Assembly (NCBI GenBank): GCA_003290165.1
Contig: QNQO01000226.1
Coordinates: 558,001-622,000, forward strand
From: Berberis thunbergii
Lineage: Eukaryota > Streptophyta > Magnoliopsida > Ranunculales > Berberidaceae
DNA: 64,000 nt
Reading direction: 5' to 3'
Positions within the stretch are counted from its first letter, which is position 1, and each line of letters opens with the position of its first letter. A program made the position numbers and the translations under genes. The notes under the pieces were generated by a model. It was given only the letters and a program-made list of their open reading frames with translations, did no database searches and had not been told where the DNA came from. This document shows, one piece after another, positions 1 through 11,500 of the stretch.

Positions 1-300
1 TAGCGGTGAAATAATCAACCAATAGATCAAAAATTGTCCAGAGAGAAGTGTGAGATAGAGACTGTAGAACTGCTACTTACATATTTTTGATTGCAAGAGA
101 TTTAAGATTAAAGGGAGAAGAAAAACAAATCAAATCGACCTGTTGTGCCCAAGCGATGAAATAATCAACCCATTGATCAAAATTTTTGCAGACAAAGTGA
201 GTTGCGTGAGATAGAGAAAGAGAAATATATGAGAGAGAGCAAAGTGAGACAGGGACTACAAAACTACTGCTTACAATTTCTGATGCAGTAAGAGGGATTT
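1..300. repeat. Two diverged tandem copies of a ~150-bp unit
   Basis: The phrase 'gaaataatcaacc' followed by 'gatcaaaa' occurs at about 6-35 and again at about 157-185. In both copies it is followed by similar text ending in an 'aactact/aactgct...ttac' stretch. The copies differ by substitutions and indels. No coding potential was recognised. It may be part of a larger repeat that extends off the left edge of the window. Confidence 0.5.
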
Positions 301-840
301 CTGTTGTGTGAGAGGTTTATTTTTATGTGTGAGAGATGGATTTACGAGAATAGGTCGCGTGAGACAACCTAGAGCTTAAGCGAGAGTCCATAATGAGTTT
401 GAGTTTACAATGATGGGAAAGGTTTCTAGTCGAGGTCCCCTTAAGTTGTTGGCACAAACATAAATAAAATATAGTTAACAGATAGGACATACAGACTGTG
501 TACTGTATTTGTGAATAGTAAAACATCACTCTGGATTGTAAGATAGATGTTGTCATGCTAGTTAAACAAAGCTAAACATCCAATAAAGCCCATGGTTCCA
601 AGTTATTGTCATTTGATCTTGAATAGGTATTTTTATGACCAACTCAAGTGTGTAACTTGGAGTTATGCTCACGGCCTTGTTCTGCTATTGCTTTTCAACA
701 AGGCAATACATTTTAGTTTTCTTGCAATTGTACTTTTTTTGTTTTGTCATTTAATTCATTTCAATTTTCTTTCCTCTCATTTTAATATTAAAATTGATGC
801 GTCTAAATTCGTCTTCGCTGATCTAGAGCCTGCAAAATGA
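301..840. other. Unassigned AT-rich sequence
   Basis: No gene or recognisable repeat is visible here. The short open frames in this stretch have no domain-like composition and are treated as chance. Confidence 0.5.
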
Positions 841-950
841 GCAGTAGTGAGAAACAAACCATTGTTGTGGTGCCCAAATGCACTCCGATGCTTAAGTCAG
901 GCAACGATGCAAAGAAGAATGAAAACTAGATGTAAATTGCAATGTGTGTG

Positions 951-1856
951 TGTGAGACCCTAAGTGGGCAGACCTGAGGTGAGGGTGAGGGTGAGGGTTG
1001 GAGCCCAACAGGCCGGGAAAGGTTGGACGAGCTATAAAGGGAATCATAGTCCCATATCGCCTGGGTAGTGGAGGAAGATGCTCCTTATATGTGCGGGGTC
1101 AGCTCCCCATTGTATCGAGACCTGTGGAGCCCCAGTAGGTGGGTGGAAGCAACAAATCTTTGAGGTGAGGAATGTGCGGAATGATACCCAATAGGCCAAA
1201 AAGGACAATATCGGGATGAGTAGGGCTAGAGAGGGGCCCAGTGTCCGCTATGCATACTCTGATCGAGGCCTTTTAAAGCCTTCAGGGCCGGATGGTAACC
1301 CAGAGCGAACAATATCGATACAGTACATAAGGGGGTCGTCATAGTTTGGTATCAGAGCCTGACCCAGCCGAAAATATGCCACGTGGAGGTGGGCCCTTGG
1401 ACATCGTGGACGTTGTGCCTATGTGGCCAGTGAGGAAGTTGGGCCTTAAGGGGGGTGGATTGTGAGACCCTAAGTGGATGGACCTGAGGTGAGGGTGAGG
1501 GTTGGAGCCCAACAGGCTCAACATGCCAGGAGAGGTTGGACGAGCTACAAAGGGAATCATCGTCCCATATCGCCTCGGTATGGGAGGAGGATGATCCTTA
1601 TATGTGCAGGGTCAGCTTCCCATTGTATCGAGGCCTGTGGAGCCCCAGTAGGTAGGTGGAAGCAACAAACCCTTGAGGTGAGGGAGATGCAGAATGCTGC
1701 CCAATAGGCCAAAGAGGACAATATCGGGATGAGTAGGGCTAGAGAGGGGTCCAGTATCCGATGTGCATACTCTGATCAAGGCCTTTTAAAACCGTGAGGG
1801 CCGGATGGTAGCCTAAAACGGACAGTATTGATACAGTGCGGGAGGGGGTCGTCACA
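951..1856 (+). mobile_element. TRIM: complete terminal-repeat retrotransposon in miniature
   Basis: Two direct terminal repeats (951-1343, 393 bp; 1461-1856, 396 bp) both begin TGTGAGACCC. The right copy ends GTCACA and the left GTCATA, so TGTGA...TCACA is the terminal inverted motif. Only 117 bp lie between them. That core starts with a primer-binding site complementary to the 3' end of initiator tRNA-Met (TGGTATCAGAGCC, 1347-1359) and ends in a purine tract (AAGGGGGGTGGA, 1448-1459). The 5-bp direct repeat GTGTG flanks the whole (946-950 and 1857-1861). No ORF is present, so it must have been mobilised in trans. The LTRs differ at many scattered sites, roughly a tenth of positions by eye, so the insertion is old. 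Each LTR carries TCCCATATCGCC followed by CCTTATATGTG, a possible promoter. Confidence 0.93.
1347..1359 (+). other. Primer-binding site of the TRIM (tRNA-iMet type)
   Basis: TGGTATCAGAGCC matches the complement of the plant initiator tRNA-Met 3' end. It starts 3 nt after the left LTR, the normal position for minus-strand priming. Confidence 0.9.
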
Positions 1857-1930
1857 GTGTGCGTACATTTCTTCATCCCTTTTCTCACCTTAAGTAGTGA
1901 CTAGTGTTCCCTCCACAAGTGTCTTTGCTA

Positions 1931-2640
1931 TCGAGGGCGTGATGGAGGGAGGAGATCGTGCCTAGGATCTTACCTATGCATGACTGAGTCTCTTCTATAC
2001 TTGGCTCTGTTCAAGACCCAATGCTTGATTGGGCTAAGAGCCGATTTGTGTGAGTGGATCTCAGGCTTATGATAGCTCGGATATCAGTGTTAAGGCCTTA
2101 TTGTCCTTGGCCAAGCTCCAAGATATGTGCCTAGGTGGGTTGGGAAATTTGGGCTTGGGTGCATGACTTAGGGCTAAACAACAATTTATGAATGGGTCCA
2201 CTTAGGACCGTGTTGAAGCCATTCTTGTGTTAGGGTTTGCCCATGCCATATATACGGCTGTGATCAGATGATTGTTTGATGTGTTATCAAAAATTATCTG
2301 TAACTGAAGCAATATTAAGTATCTAAAAACTTGATTATAAAAATTTCATCATTGAGATTTGCTAATACAATCTATGACATACATCTCAAGACAAGTTGAT
2401 TGATAGTCATACAATTACAAACAACAAATATATTTAAATGTTCATCTACCATTGTTGAAAAGAGTTGTGCACAAAAAATTCAATGTGTAAAAATCAATAC
2501 GCATGTGTGTAATGTATTATGATCTTAGGTTGGATATTCAACTTAAATTAAACTCTTGGTTACTCAAAATTAATGGCCTTCAAACATTCATTCATACCTA
2601 ATCTACCTTATCTTTGCTAATAATTCATACTAACTACCTT
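1931..2640. other. Unassigned sequence upstream of the F-box gene
   Basis: No gene is recognised. The first half is GC-richer and looks repeat-derived; it may be the rest of the LTR remnant. From about 2280 it becomes AT-rich and probably includes distal promoter sequence of the F-box gene. No specific regulatory element can be supported. Confidence 0.4.
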
Positions 2641-2852
2641 ATATATATATAACCAAGATAAACCTATACACTTTCTTAAATACCCCATAAAAGAAGGACA
2701 CGATATATATCCCCTCCTTATTCAAGCAAAAAACAGTAAATAAAACCGCAACTGACACTTTCTTCTTTTCCTGCAAAAAGCACCTCGTGCCACTTTTTTT
2801 TGTCTTCAAGACCCTCGTCCATCTCTCTTCTTCATTTAAAAAGGACACCTTC

Positions 2853-2886
<34 letters not shown>
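2853..2886. repeat. (CT)n/(CA)n microsatellite in the F-box gene leader
   Basis: An uninterrupted CT run followed by a short CACACA run lies about 90 bp upstream of the ATG at 2973. CT-rich stretches are common in plant 5' leaders and core promoters. No TATA box was assigned with confidence. Confidence 0.85.
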
Positions 2887-2888
<2 letters not shown>

Positions 2889-2972
2889 ACGAAACGAAAT
2901 GAAGAGCGGGAGCTCCAACTGGTGCGCAGGATAAGAAGAAAGAAAAGGAGGGAGGGTGCGCAGTGCGCACAG

Positions 2973-4580
2973 ATGGGCCAATCGACCTCCATCACCGCAT
3001 TATCGTCATCATCTCTAGGAGGATCCAATGGCCGATCTTCCAAGACCAAATCAACGGCCACGATCTCTTCGTCGCAAAGTATGTCTACCACCACCGTCGG
3101 CGAGCACCTGAACATTGATTACACCAACAAGCTCCCGGACGAGTGCCTAGCATGCGTCTTCCACTCGCTGAGCTCCGGAGACCGGAAACGCTGCTCGCTC
3201 GTTAGCCGGAGATGGCTTCGCGTCGAGGGTCAGAGCCGCCACCGCCTCTCCCTCGACGCCCGATCTGAACTCCTCGGATCGATCCCATCGCTATTCACCC
3301 GATTCGACTCGGTGACGAAACTCGCTCTAAAATGTGACAAAAGATCGATCAGCATCGGCGACGAAGCGCTCGTTCTCATCTCGCTTCGTTGTCGAAACCT
3401 TACTCGCTTAAAGCTTCGTTCTTGCAGAGATATCACGGATCTCGGAATGATAGGTTTCGCAAGAAACTGTAGGGGACTAAAGAAGCTTTCTTGCGGTTCT
3501 TGTGCATTTGGGTCCAAAGGAATGAACGCAATTCTCAATAATTGCGGTGGTTTGGAAGAGATCTCCGTGAAACGGCTTCGAGGGATAACTGAAGGATCGA
3601 ATATTGAGCTAATTGGACCTGGGGTTGCTTCCAATTCTTTGAAGACAATTTGTTTGAAGGAGCTTTACAATGGGCAGTGTTTTGGACCCTTGATTGTGGG
3701 GTCGAAAAATCTGAGGAGCCTCAAGTTGTTTAGATGTTCGGGTGATTGGGATAAGCTGCTGGAGATGTTCGCGGAGAAAGTGAGTTCATTGGTTGAGATT
3801 CATCTCGAGAGGCTTCAAGTGAGTGACTATGGACTTGCTGCACTTTCCAATTGTTTGAATTTGGAAATTTTGCATCTTGTTAAAACGCCCGAGTGTACTG
3901 ATACTGGACTTGTTAGTGTGACTGAGAGATGTAAGCTTTTGAGGAAAATTCATATTGATGGGTGGAAAACTAATAGGATAGGTGATGAAGGGTTGATTGC
4001 CATTGCCAGGCGTTGTGCAAATTTGCAAGAGTTGGTGTTGATTGGGTTGAATCCGACTTCTTTGAGTTTGGGACTTATTGCTAATAATTGTCAGAATTTG
4101 GAAAGGTTGGCTCTCTGCGGGAGTGAGACCATTGGGGATGCTGAGATATCGTGCATCGCTGCTAAATGTGTGGCGTTGAGGAAGTTGTGTATTAAAGGGT
4201 GTCCGGTTTCGGATCATGGGATGGAAGCACTGGCTGGAGGGTGTCCCAATTTAGTAAAAGTGAAGGTGAAGAAATGTAAGGGGATTACTTTTGAAGGTGC
4301 GGATTGGTTGAGGGCAAATAGGGGATTGGTGGTGGTGAATTTGGATGCTGGTGTGGTTGCGGAACAGGCGGAGGCAAGTGCTAGTGATGGCGTTGTTCAG
4401 GAAAATGTGGTGGAAGGCGCGGCTGTGGTCAATGGGAATGTACCTACTTTTGTGCAATCAAATACTAATGGTCTGTCTGCATTGTACAGGGCGAGGTTAG
4501 GGGTTTTTGCTGGAAGGAGTTTCATGGCATGCACCTTAAGAAGGTGGGCAAGCATCAATGATCGTTCAAGTAATTTGTAG
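2973..4580 (+). CDS. F-box/LRR protein, SKIP2/VFB type
   Basis: A single uninterrupted frame of 535 codons. The F-box lies at about residues 50-92 (LPDECLACVF, then CSLVSRRWLRVE). It is followed by about a dozen cysteine-containing leucine-rich repeats (about 105-450; for example CRNLTRLKLRSCRDITDLG) and a short C-terminal tail ending in RRWASINDRSSNL. Proteins of this build (Arabidopsis SKIP2 and the VIER F-BOX proteins) are substrate receptors of SCF ubiquitin ligases: the F-box binds SKP1/ASK and the LRR face binds the target. The family is typically intronless, as here, and the length is normal. The frame stays open upstream to 2787 but has no ATG there (first codon GTG), so Met at 2973 is the start. 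It begins MGQSTS with a serine/threonine-rich N terminus; a Gly-2 myristoylation-like context is possible but unproven. The substrate is unknown. Confidence 0.93.
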   Translation: MGQSTSITALSSSSLGGSNGRSSKTKSTATISSSQSMSTTTVGEHLNIDYTNKLPDECLACVFHSLSSGDRKRCSLVSRRWLRVEGQSRHRLSLDARSELLGSIPSLFTRFDSVTKLALKCDKRSISIGDEALVLISLRCRNLTRLKLRSCRDITDLGMIGFARNCRGLKKLSCGSCAFGSKGMNAILNNCGGLEEISVKRLRGITEGSNIELIGPGVASNSLKTICLKELYNGQCFGPLIVGSKNLRSLKLFRCSGDWDKLLEMFAEKVSSLVEIHLERLQVSDYGLAALSNCLNLEILHLVKTPECTDTGLVSVTERCKLLRKIHIDGWKTNRIGDEGLIAIARRCANLQELVLIGLNPTSLSLGLIANNCQNLERLALCGSETIGDAEISCIAAKCVALRKLCIKGCPVSDHGMEALAGGCPNLVKVKVKKCKGITFEGADWLRANRGLVVVNLDAGVVAEQAEASASDGVVQENVVEGAAVVNGNVPTFVQSNTNGLSALYRARLGVFAGRSFMACTLRRWASINDRSSNL

Positions 4581-6121
4581 CAGATGAAGTGAAGGAAGCA
4601 CAACTGCAAAAAGAGTAACTTTTATTTTGTTAACATTGTTTTGTCAATTATGTGTTGTGTTGTTATTTACATGTTTGAATTGTTGTTTGTAACCTCGCTA
4701 TTGAAACTGAGAGATTTTTTTTTCTATTCCATCTCACTTGATTATTTTGTCTTAAATGCATGTGTGTTTTGTAGTTCATTATTTGTCTTCCGTTTCTTGG
4801 TTAAAATTTAGAAAATCCAGTGAATCAAAAAGTACTATTGAAAATACTATCATGGATGCCTGCTAACATGTGAATCAGTTCTAGGAAGCTTTGGTTTAGA
4901 ATATTAGATTATTATCTGGGTATTATAATACCGTACAGAATCCTGTTCTCCTTGCCATGTTACTTTGTAGGTTACTTTTTTGAGCTCAAAGCGGAACCTT
5001 TATGGCATGTTCAAGATGTGGGTAATTGACGCAAACTTTCTATTGGACATTAAAGCAATGGCAAATAGTCCTTCCATTCCAATGTCAAGGTGAACTTAAC
5101 CTATATTTTACCTCAGATTTGGCATTTGACATTTAGAAACCAATGCATTTTCAATGAGTTATGGTCAAATCTGCAGCGCGTCATTTGTTCAGTAGTTTAC
5201 AGACTCTGTTTGAATGTTATGTTGATACCAATGTTTGAATCTTCCAAGAGGTGTTCTTCCATTGCAAATACCAAGTCTTGGATACGTTAGTTCTGAGAAT
5301 TTTCTATTCCAGCCTGCTCCAGTTAATGTAGTGGCTATGGTCAGGAGTGTTAACAGGATACTGCTGTCATGTAAACTGACTTTAGGCAATTTGAAGTGTT
5401 GTTTATTGCTTTCAATGCCGAAATCTCACTTTTGAAGATGACAATTGGGAGAAATTTTCTATTCTATCTCCTTTGATTATTTTCTTTTCTGTTTCATTCT
5501 TTGCCATGGTTATTTGTATTCCATGTCTTGGTTAGAAGATTCAGTTGATTAAAAAGTATTATCGGAATAGTATCTTGTATCAACAGATGCCTGTTCACAC
5601 GTGAAACAGTGTCGGTTTATGATATTAGATTTTTTCGATTATAATATAACCCTATCCTTGCCATGTTACTTTTTAGGATAGTTTTTTTGCACAGGAAGCT
5701 GAGTCTTTTAAAATCTGCAAGTTCAAGATGATTGTAGTGGAGGCAAGATCTTATCGTTTCACTCCATTCCGTTTATATTAAAGTAACAGCAAATCTAGTA
5801 TTAGAAATAACATTGCTAAGCTGAGGCCATTTTTTTTCCATATAAGGCATCGATTTTCAGGAACTTCATATGTATAATATTTTGTTTATATGCTGCTTAA
5901 ATTTTCTGTTGGTCATTTTCCTCTTCCAAGTTTTCTGCCATACTACCGAGTGTCTCACCATTGGAAACTGTGATTGCAAGAATTTTCTATTCCCACCTGC
6001 CTCAGTTTATGTCTCCTTTGCATGTCCTTTGTAGTTTATTTGTTGTCACTGTCCAGTACCACCGTTGCATTTCTTTCATCTGTTATTCTACATTTTTTGC
6101 TTGAGGAATTCTAAATGTCGA
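4581..6121. repeat. 3' UTR of the F-box gene and an old ~0.7-kb tandem duplication
   Basis: Two diverged blocks recur in the same order. Block 1: 'ctattcca' near 4723, 'tcttggtta' near 4794, 'gatgcctg' near 4855, 'ccttgccatgttact' near 4950, 'gaattttctattccagcctg' near 5297. Block 2: near 5460, 5527, 5587, 5656 and 5979. They are best read as an ancient tandem duplication immediately downstream of the F-box stop. No ORF is convincing in either copy. The gene's 3' UTR must lie in the first few hundred bases, but no poly(A) signal could be assigned confidently. Confidence 0.6.
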
Positions 6122-6259
6122 GGAAATGGGCGAGGGAAGCGACGTGGCAGAGTGGGGCCGTCCACTCTGCTCGGGATGTGTGCACCAAAAACGATGACAC
6201 GCATCCCGAGCGGGATGGATGGTCCCCACCCCATCACGTCGCTTCCCTCACCGGTTTCC
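6122..6259. mobile_element. Foldback MITE, 138 bp
   Basis: The ends form an imperfect inverted repeat: left GGAAATGGGCGAGGGAAGCG; the reverse complement of the right end reads GGAAACCGGTGAGGGAAGCG. The interior also pairs (GTGGGG/CCCCAC, CTCGGGATG/CATCCCGAG). GC content is far above the surroundings. No clear target duplication was found, so the superfamily is open. Confidence 0.65.
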
Positions 6260-6677
6260 TTGATGTGTAGAATCACTCTTTTTGCTTTGATTTGGACGAT
6301 TCAATTGATTGAAGCATATTTTCGAAGGGAGTTTTAGCAGGATACTGCTAGCTTTAGGCAGTAAGATTATTATCTTATTGCATTTTTAATAGTTCAAAAT
6401 TTTAGCCTCTTTTGCAATGTTAAAATACTTGTAGCCTTAAATTTATTGACCCAAAAGAGTAAGCTTTTGAGTATATAATACTTAAAGTACCAGTAATTGA
6501 TGTAAAAGCAGGCTTATTGTTTAGTCTGCACTCATTGAGGTGTCTGGTGTTGGAGGGACAGCCAAGTAGTTTACTCTTTAACTTGTATGCATCTTGCATA
6601 ATTTTCTAATTTCTTATGATCACTTAGTAAAGACATAATGTGGAACATAACTTGTTCTTTATTTGGGGTGAAATGGT
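6260..6677. other. Unassigned AT-rich spacer
   Basis: No gene is seen. The sequence around 6330-6365 ('caggatactgctagctttaggca') resembles 5355-5390, so it is probably the tail of the tandem duplication displaced by the MITE. Confidence 0.4.
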
Positions 6678-6776
6678 GCACAAAGGCATCTACTCATCTT
6701 TCCATGGAATTCTTTAGGGATTCATTGCACTAAGGCATCTACTCATCTTTCCATGGAATTCTTTTAGGGATTCATT
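6678..6776. repeat. Near-perfect tandem duplication, 49-bp unit
   Basis: Copy 1 is 6678-6726 and copy 2 is 6727-6776. Both contain GGCATCTACTCATCTTTCCA followed by TGGAATTCTTT and end GGGATTCATT. They differ by one substitution (CACA/CACT) and one extra T in copy 2. Confidence 0.9.
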
Positions 6777-7012
6777 CATTGTTTCTGATATTTAAATGTT
6801 TCTTTTGGTGTTTATTGTCAAGTGGAATTCATGGGATACCGTTCCATGATTGCGTCCGGACATACAAGATTTATTTCTTATCTACATATATTTCCATGTG
6901 AGACACTTTTCAAGTCTTGGTCTAGTGGAGCTAGAAAAATGTACCAGTTCCATTTTTCATTTAACAGATGGTCTAATTAGGTCATCTCCCAGTTTAGGAA
7001 AATTCTAGGGGT

Positions 7013-7133
7013 CGAGGGAGCGAGCGAGGGGCTTCCACCCATCTGCCTCGAGATAAGTGTCATCATATATCTCAAATTTGATGCACTCATCTCGAAGCGA
7101 ATACCACCCATCCCCCGCTCCCTCCCTCCCTCG
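7013..7133. mobile_element. Foldback MITE, about 120 bp
   Basis: Left arm CGAGGGAGCGAGCGAGGGG pairs with the right end, whose reverse complement is CGAGGGAGGGAGGGAGCGGG. Inner segments around CTCGAGATAAGTG and CACTCATCTCGA also pair. It is GC-rich in an AT-rich spacer. No target duplication is obvious. Confidence 0.6.
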
Positions 7134-7993
7134 CTCTGTAGCAATGCTCGAGTTTAATTATGTTTCAGTAGCAGTGGTTTACTTCGCTTTGCACAAAGAG
7201 TAGATGTGACTTTGCAGGGCTGGAAGCCACAATTGAAAGTGATATACAAGATAGTTTAATCATTAATAACGTTTGTTTCGTGATTCTGACTAGTTCAGAC
7301 TTTTTGAAAAATAATATGTTTATAAACAAGTTCAGACTTTTTATTAGAAAAAAAAAAAAGGAGGGGGGTTTAATAAAGACAGCCACTGTAGTCTCATAGT
7401 TTAACTAGGGAGCTTTTTTTGCAGCCCTTTTAGGGCCTCATTGATGTGGCGATGCAAATCACCGTTTACAACAACTAAAATAAGGACTAAACTCAAAACT
7501 AAAATAAATATGATTAAAATATAATATAATAAAATCAAATTTAAATAAATGATGTTTAAATATCTTGATAAACGGTCTTTGTGGTGTTTAAGGGCCATTT
7601 CGAAAGGATTGCCGACATACAGTCGGCCTGTGTCACGCCCAAGCTTGGCCCTTGATATCTTCACTTACTTCAAGATGATGATAGAGAAATCCTATGTATC
7701 GGATTAGCCCCTTTAACTTAATCTATATTTAATTCGATCCTATGTATTTGATATATCAGATTTTAGCCCCTAGTTTGCAATGCCATGTTAACAAGGCCTC
7801 TAACAGAGCGGCAATATGAGGCTCGGAAGAATTTTTGTTTTGGGTGTGTTTTAAAGATTTTTTAGTCAACCAAAATTTGTTTTAGGTAGCGAGGAGTCCA
7901 TCTCATGTGACGGGCACGTGCCAACCTAAAACCGATGGTGGCCCAGTTATGCAGAACATAGAGTTTAATAAGGGTGTCTAGGGTTGTGACACC
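7134..7993. other. Unassigned intergenic sequence between the F-box and PTEN genes
   Basis: No gene is recognised. The stretch 7400-7960 has a repeat-like feel, with several short segments alternating sharply in base composition, but ends and family could not be identified. Confidence 0.4.
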
Positions 7994-8060
7994 CTTTCAT
8001 CTATGGTTTCTAGTACTCTTTCATCTATGGTTTCTTGTACTCTTTCATCTATGGTTTCCA
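7994..8060. repeat. Three tandem copies of a 24-bp unit
   Basis: CTTTCATCTATGGTTTC recurs at 7994, 8018 and 8042 with a 24-bp period, linked by TAGTACT and TTGTACT. The third copy is incomplete. Confidence 0.9.
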
Positions 8061-8547
8061 AGGTTTGTTGTCTAATTCTGGATCATCTCATCAATGGAAA
8101 TGCAATCGAAATATTTTTTTGGGCCACTTCAAATGGTAGTCTATTCAAAGCATTTTTCTATTGAGATGATTGTAAACAGCAAAATGATTGTTCTCAAAAA
8201 TCATTAAGCAATTACAATAGATAACGTAGGTAAATGTAAAACTCATCCTTATATTTCAGCTTGTGAACCTAAAACGAAGTTAGTTTAAACAAAAGAAGAC
8301 ATTTTAATTTTATTTTCAGTGCGCTCAATTTCAGTTTTCAATTTCCACATTAGCATGATTTTCGTCTTGTAAGTGCAAAGAATGAGCTGAAAGTTCCCTT
8401 GGGCTAACCAGCGAGTACAATTCCCATGAACCAGGAGTCTTAAAATATAATTTTGAAGATTGAATTCAATAAACAAACAAAAGAAAGGGACACTGAACAC
8501 CTCATAGACCATTTATATACACAATCTTGACCACAATTTCACCCAGT

Positions 8548-11500
8548 TTATTCACTTTCGTAGTCATCCTCGTCACCAAAGCTAAAAACAGAAGCATCAG
8601 CAGCAATTGCCTTGAACTCACTCACTCCTTCAGATCCCAACTTGGGGGCGCTGGCAGCTCCACCATCCGCCTGGGTTTTTGAGTCAGTCCCGCCAGGGGT
8701 CTGCTTAGGTGCCTCACTTCTCAAAGAAACTTGTTCAGTCCTATTTGTGATTGCAGCCATATCCCCAGATGTGGTACCCACCTTTGGAGTTCCAGTTGTT
8801 GCTGTGCCAGCATTTGAAGTTGATCGATCTTGTTTGCCCTTGGAAGAACCTTCTTCCACCTCGTTGTCTGAAAACACGTCATCTCTATCACTGCCCTCGG
8901 AGCTTTTACTTGGCTTGGGTACCGATGCAGCTCCATCACCTGTGGCAGTGGGGGTGCTAGCACTTCCATCAGGTGTATTGTTGGCAGCTTCAGCTGGGGG
9001 CCTTGCTGGAACAGTACCATCATAGTCTACCATCACAACCTCAACCTGGAATCCTGGGGAAGGCAGCTTCCTCTGCACACAAATACCCATTAGTTAATGA
9101 TTAATATCAGAATGGACTAAAAAAGGGAGCATTTATTCTTAGATAAGTTACTTTGTCCTTGAAGAAGATGGCAAATTCACCAATATTCATAGTTTGTTTA
9201 CATTTAACTGCAACAAAAGGGCTCTGATGTTTACCTTGTCAAATCCATCAAGATCAGTGGTATTCAAGAATTTTCTGTTTTCTGTCATTGTTGTATTCAA
9301 CCAACTGAAAGAATGAGATACAAAATTTTAGCTGCAGTTCAGTAAGTGAAGGCCTGAAAATATATCAGTGAGGTTTGGCTATACAATCACTGAATGAAGA
9401 AAAGACTAAAAAGTAATGAAATGAAAACAAGACAACACAGCCACTAAAGAGGACCTCGGTTAGAAGTAGAACTTGGCAAGCAAGCAAACATCAACAGGCT
9501 ATTGAAACACTGAAACTAAAGACTTGAACTAAAAGACGATACTAAATCCTGATAAAAAAAACCCTGAAAGTTTAATATCAAATCTGGAAAAGCTATTTAA
9601 TAATTCATCACACAAAAAAGGGGTTAACCTTAATTAAAGTTGTTCACATGGTATTGATGTTTGAAATTCAATATGAAGATTGAAAGTTTGTTAACACTTG
9701 CAATTTTCACAGTTAAGACACATTAACACACACCACTTAATAAGACAATTGCCAAATATTCCAAAATTAGCCCTAACTGATCAAAAAAGTTTTCAACAAA
9801 AGTGTCATAGCTTTTAGGAACATTAGAGTAATGATTAACTCTTCTAGGTTCCTCACTACTATGTGTGTCGTGTCTGGCTACGTAACTGTGTTTAGCAGGT
9901 TCAGTATTCACAAAAGAGGAACATTTAAATTTTGTTCATCTGTGACTCCAGATAGAGGAAAGGATTATAGAGGAAGACTATGTCAGGTTGACATCACCAT
10001 AGAAATCCATCTAGAAAATGGAACTTCTTCAGGATTTAGTTCTTCAACAAGCTCATTAGCAGTGCAATTTTCAAATCCAACGTGTTTCGGTCCTTCTAAA
10101 CCTTTTTGATGCAGGCATTTCATGTTAGGTGTTCCCCAAGAATTTCTTTTAGAATAAAATGGAAAAAGTTGATGAGTTTCTTTCAAGCTGGAGTTGCAAA
10201 GTTACAACCACAATACTAGTATCTTTGGCATCTCTTTTCTTCGAAGACTATTTTAGGGTTTCTTCATAACCAATGTGGTCAGGGATCTTACATTCTTACA
10301 TTTATTGTCAGGTGGGAATCCAACTATTTATAGGTAAAGCACAATGTTATGCAATAGTTTGACTGAAACCCTTGATAGTTAAAAGGAAAATCGTAACCCG
10401 ATGATTCATATTAGTTCAAGTTTTGGATCCGAAGATAAAATGGACAAGGTTCCATCCAGTATTCTAAAAATTGTTAGGCGGTAGGCAGGCAAGCAGGGGA
10501 CCAGCACCCAGAGGCCTTGGCGGGGGCCTAGGCGGTTTTTTATATATTTATTATAATTTATAAATTATAATAATTAAGCATAATAGCATATATATATTAC
10601 TTCCAATTCAATGTCAAGGTACATATACAAAATGTATATAAAAAAAATATATATAGTCTTAATATTCTATTTTTTTCAAACTGGAAATAAAAATATATAT
10701 TAAAAGAAATTTCAAAAATCTGCCCAGGCTGATTTTTAGAACATTGGTTCCATCTAACACTCAAAGCTTTGCTTCTCCTTCAAGTTGAGTTAAGGCAACT
10801 GGGTCATCATTACTTGTGAAAAAAAAAAATGTAGTTCCCATTGTTCTCATAAATCCTTAATACAAAAGCCCCACAAAAAATAAAAAATCCATATTTGTTG
10901 CTTAAAAACCCATTTTGGCTCAAAAAAAAAAAAAAAAAACTCCAGGTTCAGCTTAAATAAACAAACAAACAAATACAATAAGAATGGGATAGCAAACAGA
11001 CCAGTAGAAATCTCCCTGACGATCATGAAACTGAATTTTGAAATCTCCAGCTAACTCTGTGAGACCAGGTTCCCCTGGCAGAGCAAAAACCATGACCCCT
11101 TTCCTTGGTGCACTGAACCAAAAATCTTCTGGCTGGAAATAAGAAAAATCCCAGAAATTATAAAATCCAAAGGACGCATGCGTCTTAGTTATACAATTAA
11201 GAAATACAATTTTGTCATGTGATCACAAAAATTATGCATTCATATTCTTAGTAAAAAAAAAAAGTTAAACTACTGTTCAGTAAGGACAAACACATATTAG
11301 GAACCATAGTGTCAACAAATATATAAAAGTAAATCAACAAATATGCACGGCATAGAAGGTCTTATTGGAAATTTTCAAAACTTGTCAGAGTTGTCACTTA
11401 CTCTCTTCTTGAAACAACGTGAATTGAATACAATGGGATGGGCTGCAGTTTGGACAGCCCTAAGCACCACAAAGCGACTGTACCTAAAGCAATTAAAGCT

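Larger units (their letters stand above)
841..1930 (-). mobile_element. Old gypsy (Tat-type) LTR remnant, split by a TRIM
   Basis: Sequence at 860-950 and just after 1857 aligns by eye with the LTR of the gypsy element at 40102. It shares 'tgtggtg', 'gcactccgatgc', 'gtaaattg', then 'gcgtac' and 'tttctt' in the same order. The TRIM at 951-1856 lies exactly between the last two blocks. The orientation is given relative to the gag-bearing minus strand of the 40-kb element. The outer boundaries are not defined; the left edge is where similarity starts and the right edge is a guess. Confidence 0.5.

Noticed and set aside
951..1343. Cassandra-type TRIM with an embedded 5S RNA
   Set aside because: I looked for the 5S internal control region in the LTR and found no convincing match; 'ccagtaggtgggtggaagc' is only superficially similar.
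1347..1359. Viral primer-binding site near the left edge
   Set aside because: The same 13-mer as in the viral copies, but here it lies 3 nt after an LTR and before a purine tract, so it belongs to the TRIM.
2787..2972. In-frame N-terminal extension of the F-box protein
   Set aside because: The open frame begins with GTG, crosses the CT/CA microsatellite and has no ATG before 2973; family members start near the F-box with a short Ser-rich leader.
8612..9025. Plus-strand 137-codon frame opposite the last PTEN exon
   Set aside because: It is a mirror of the low-complexity Ser/Thr/Gly-rich acidic tail; the minus-strand frame is the real exon.
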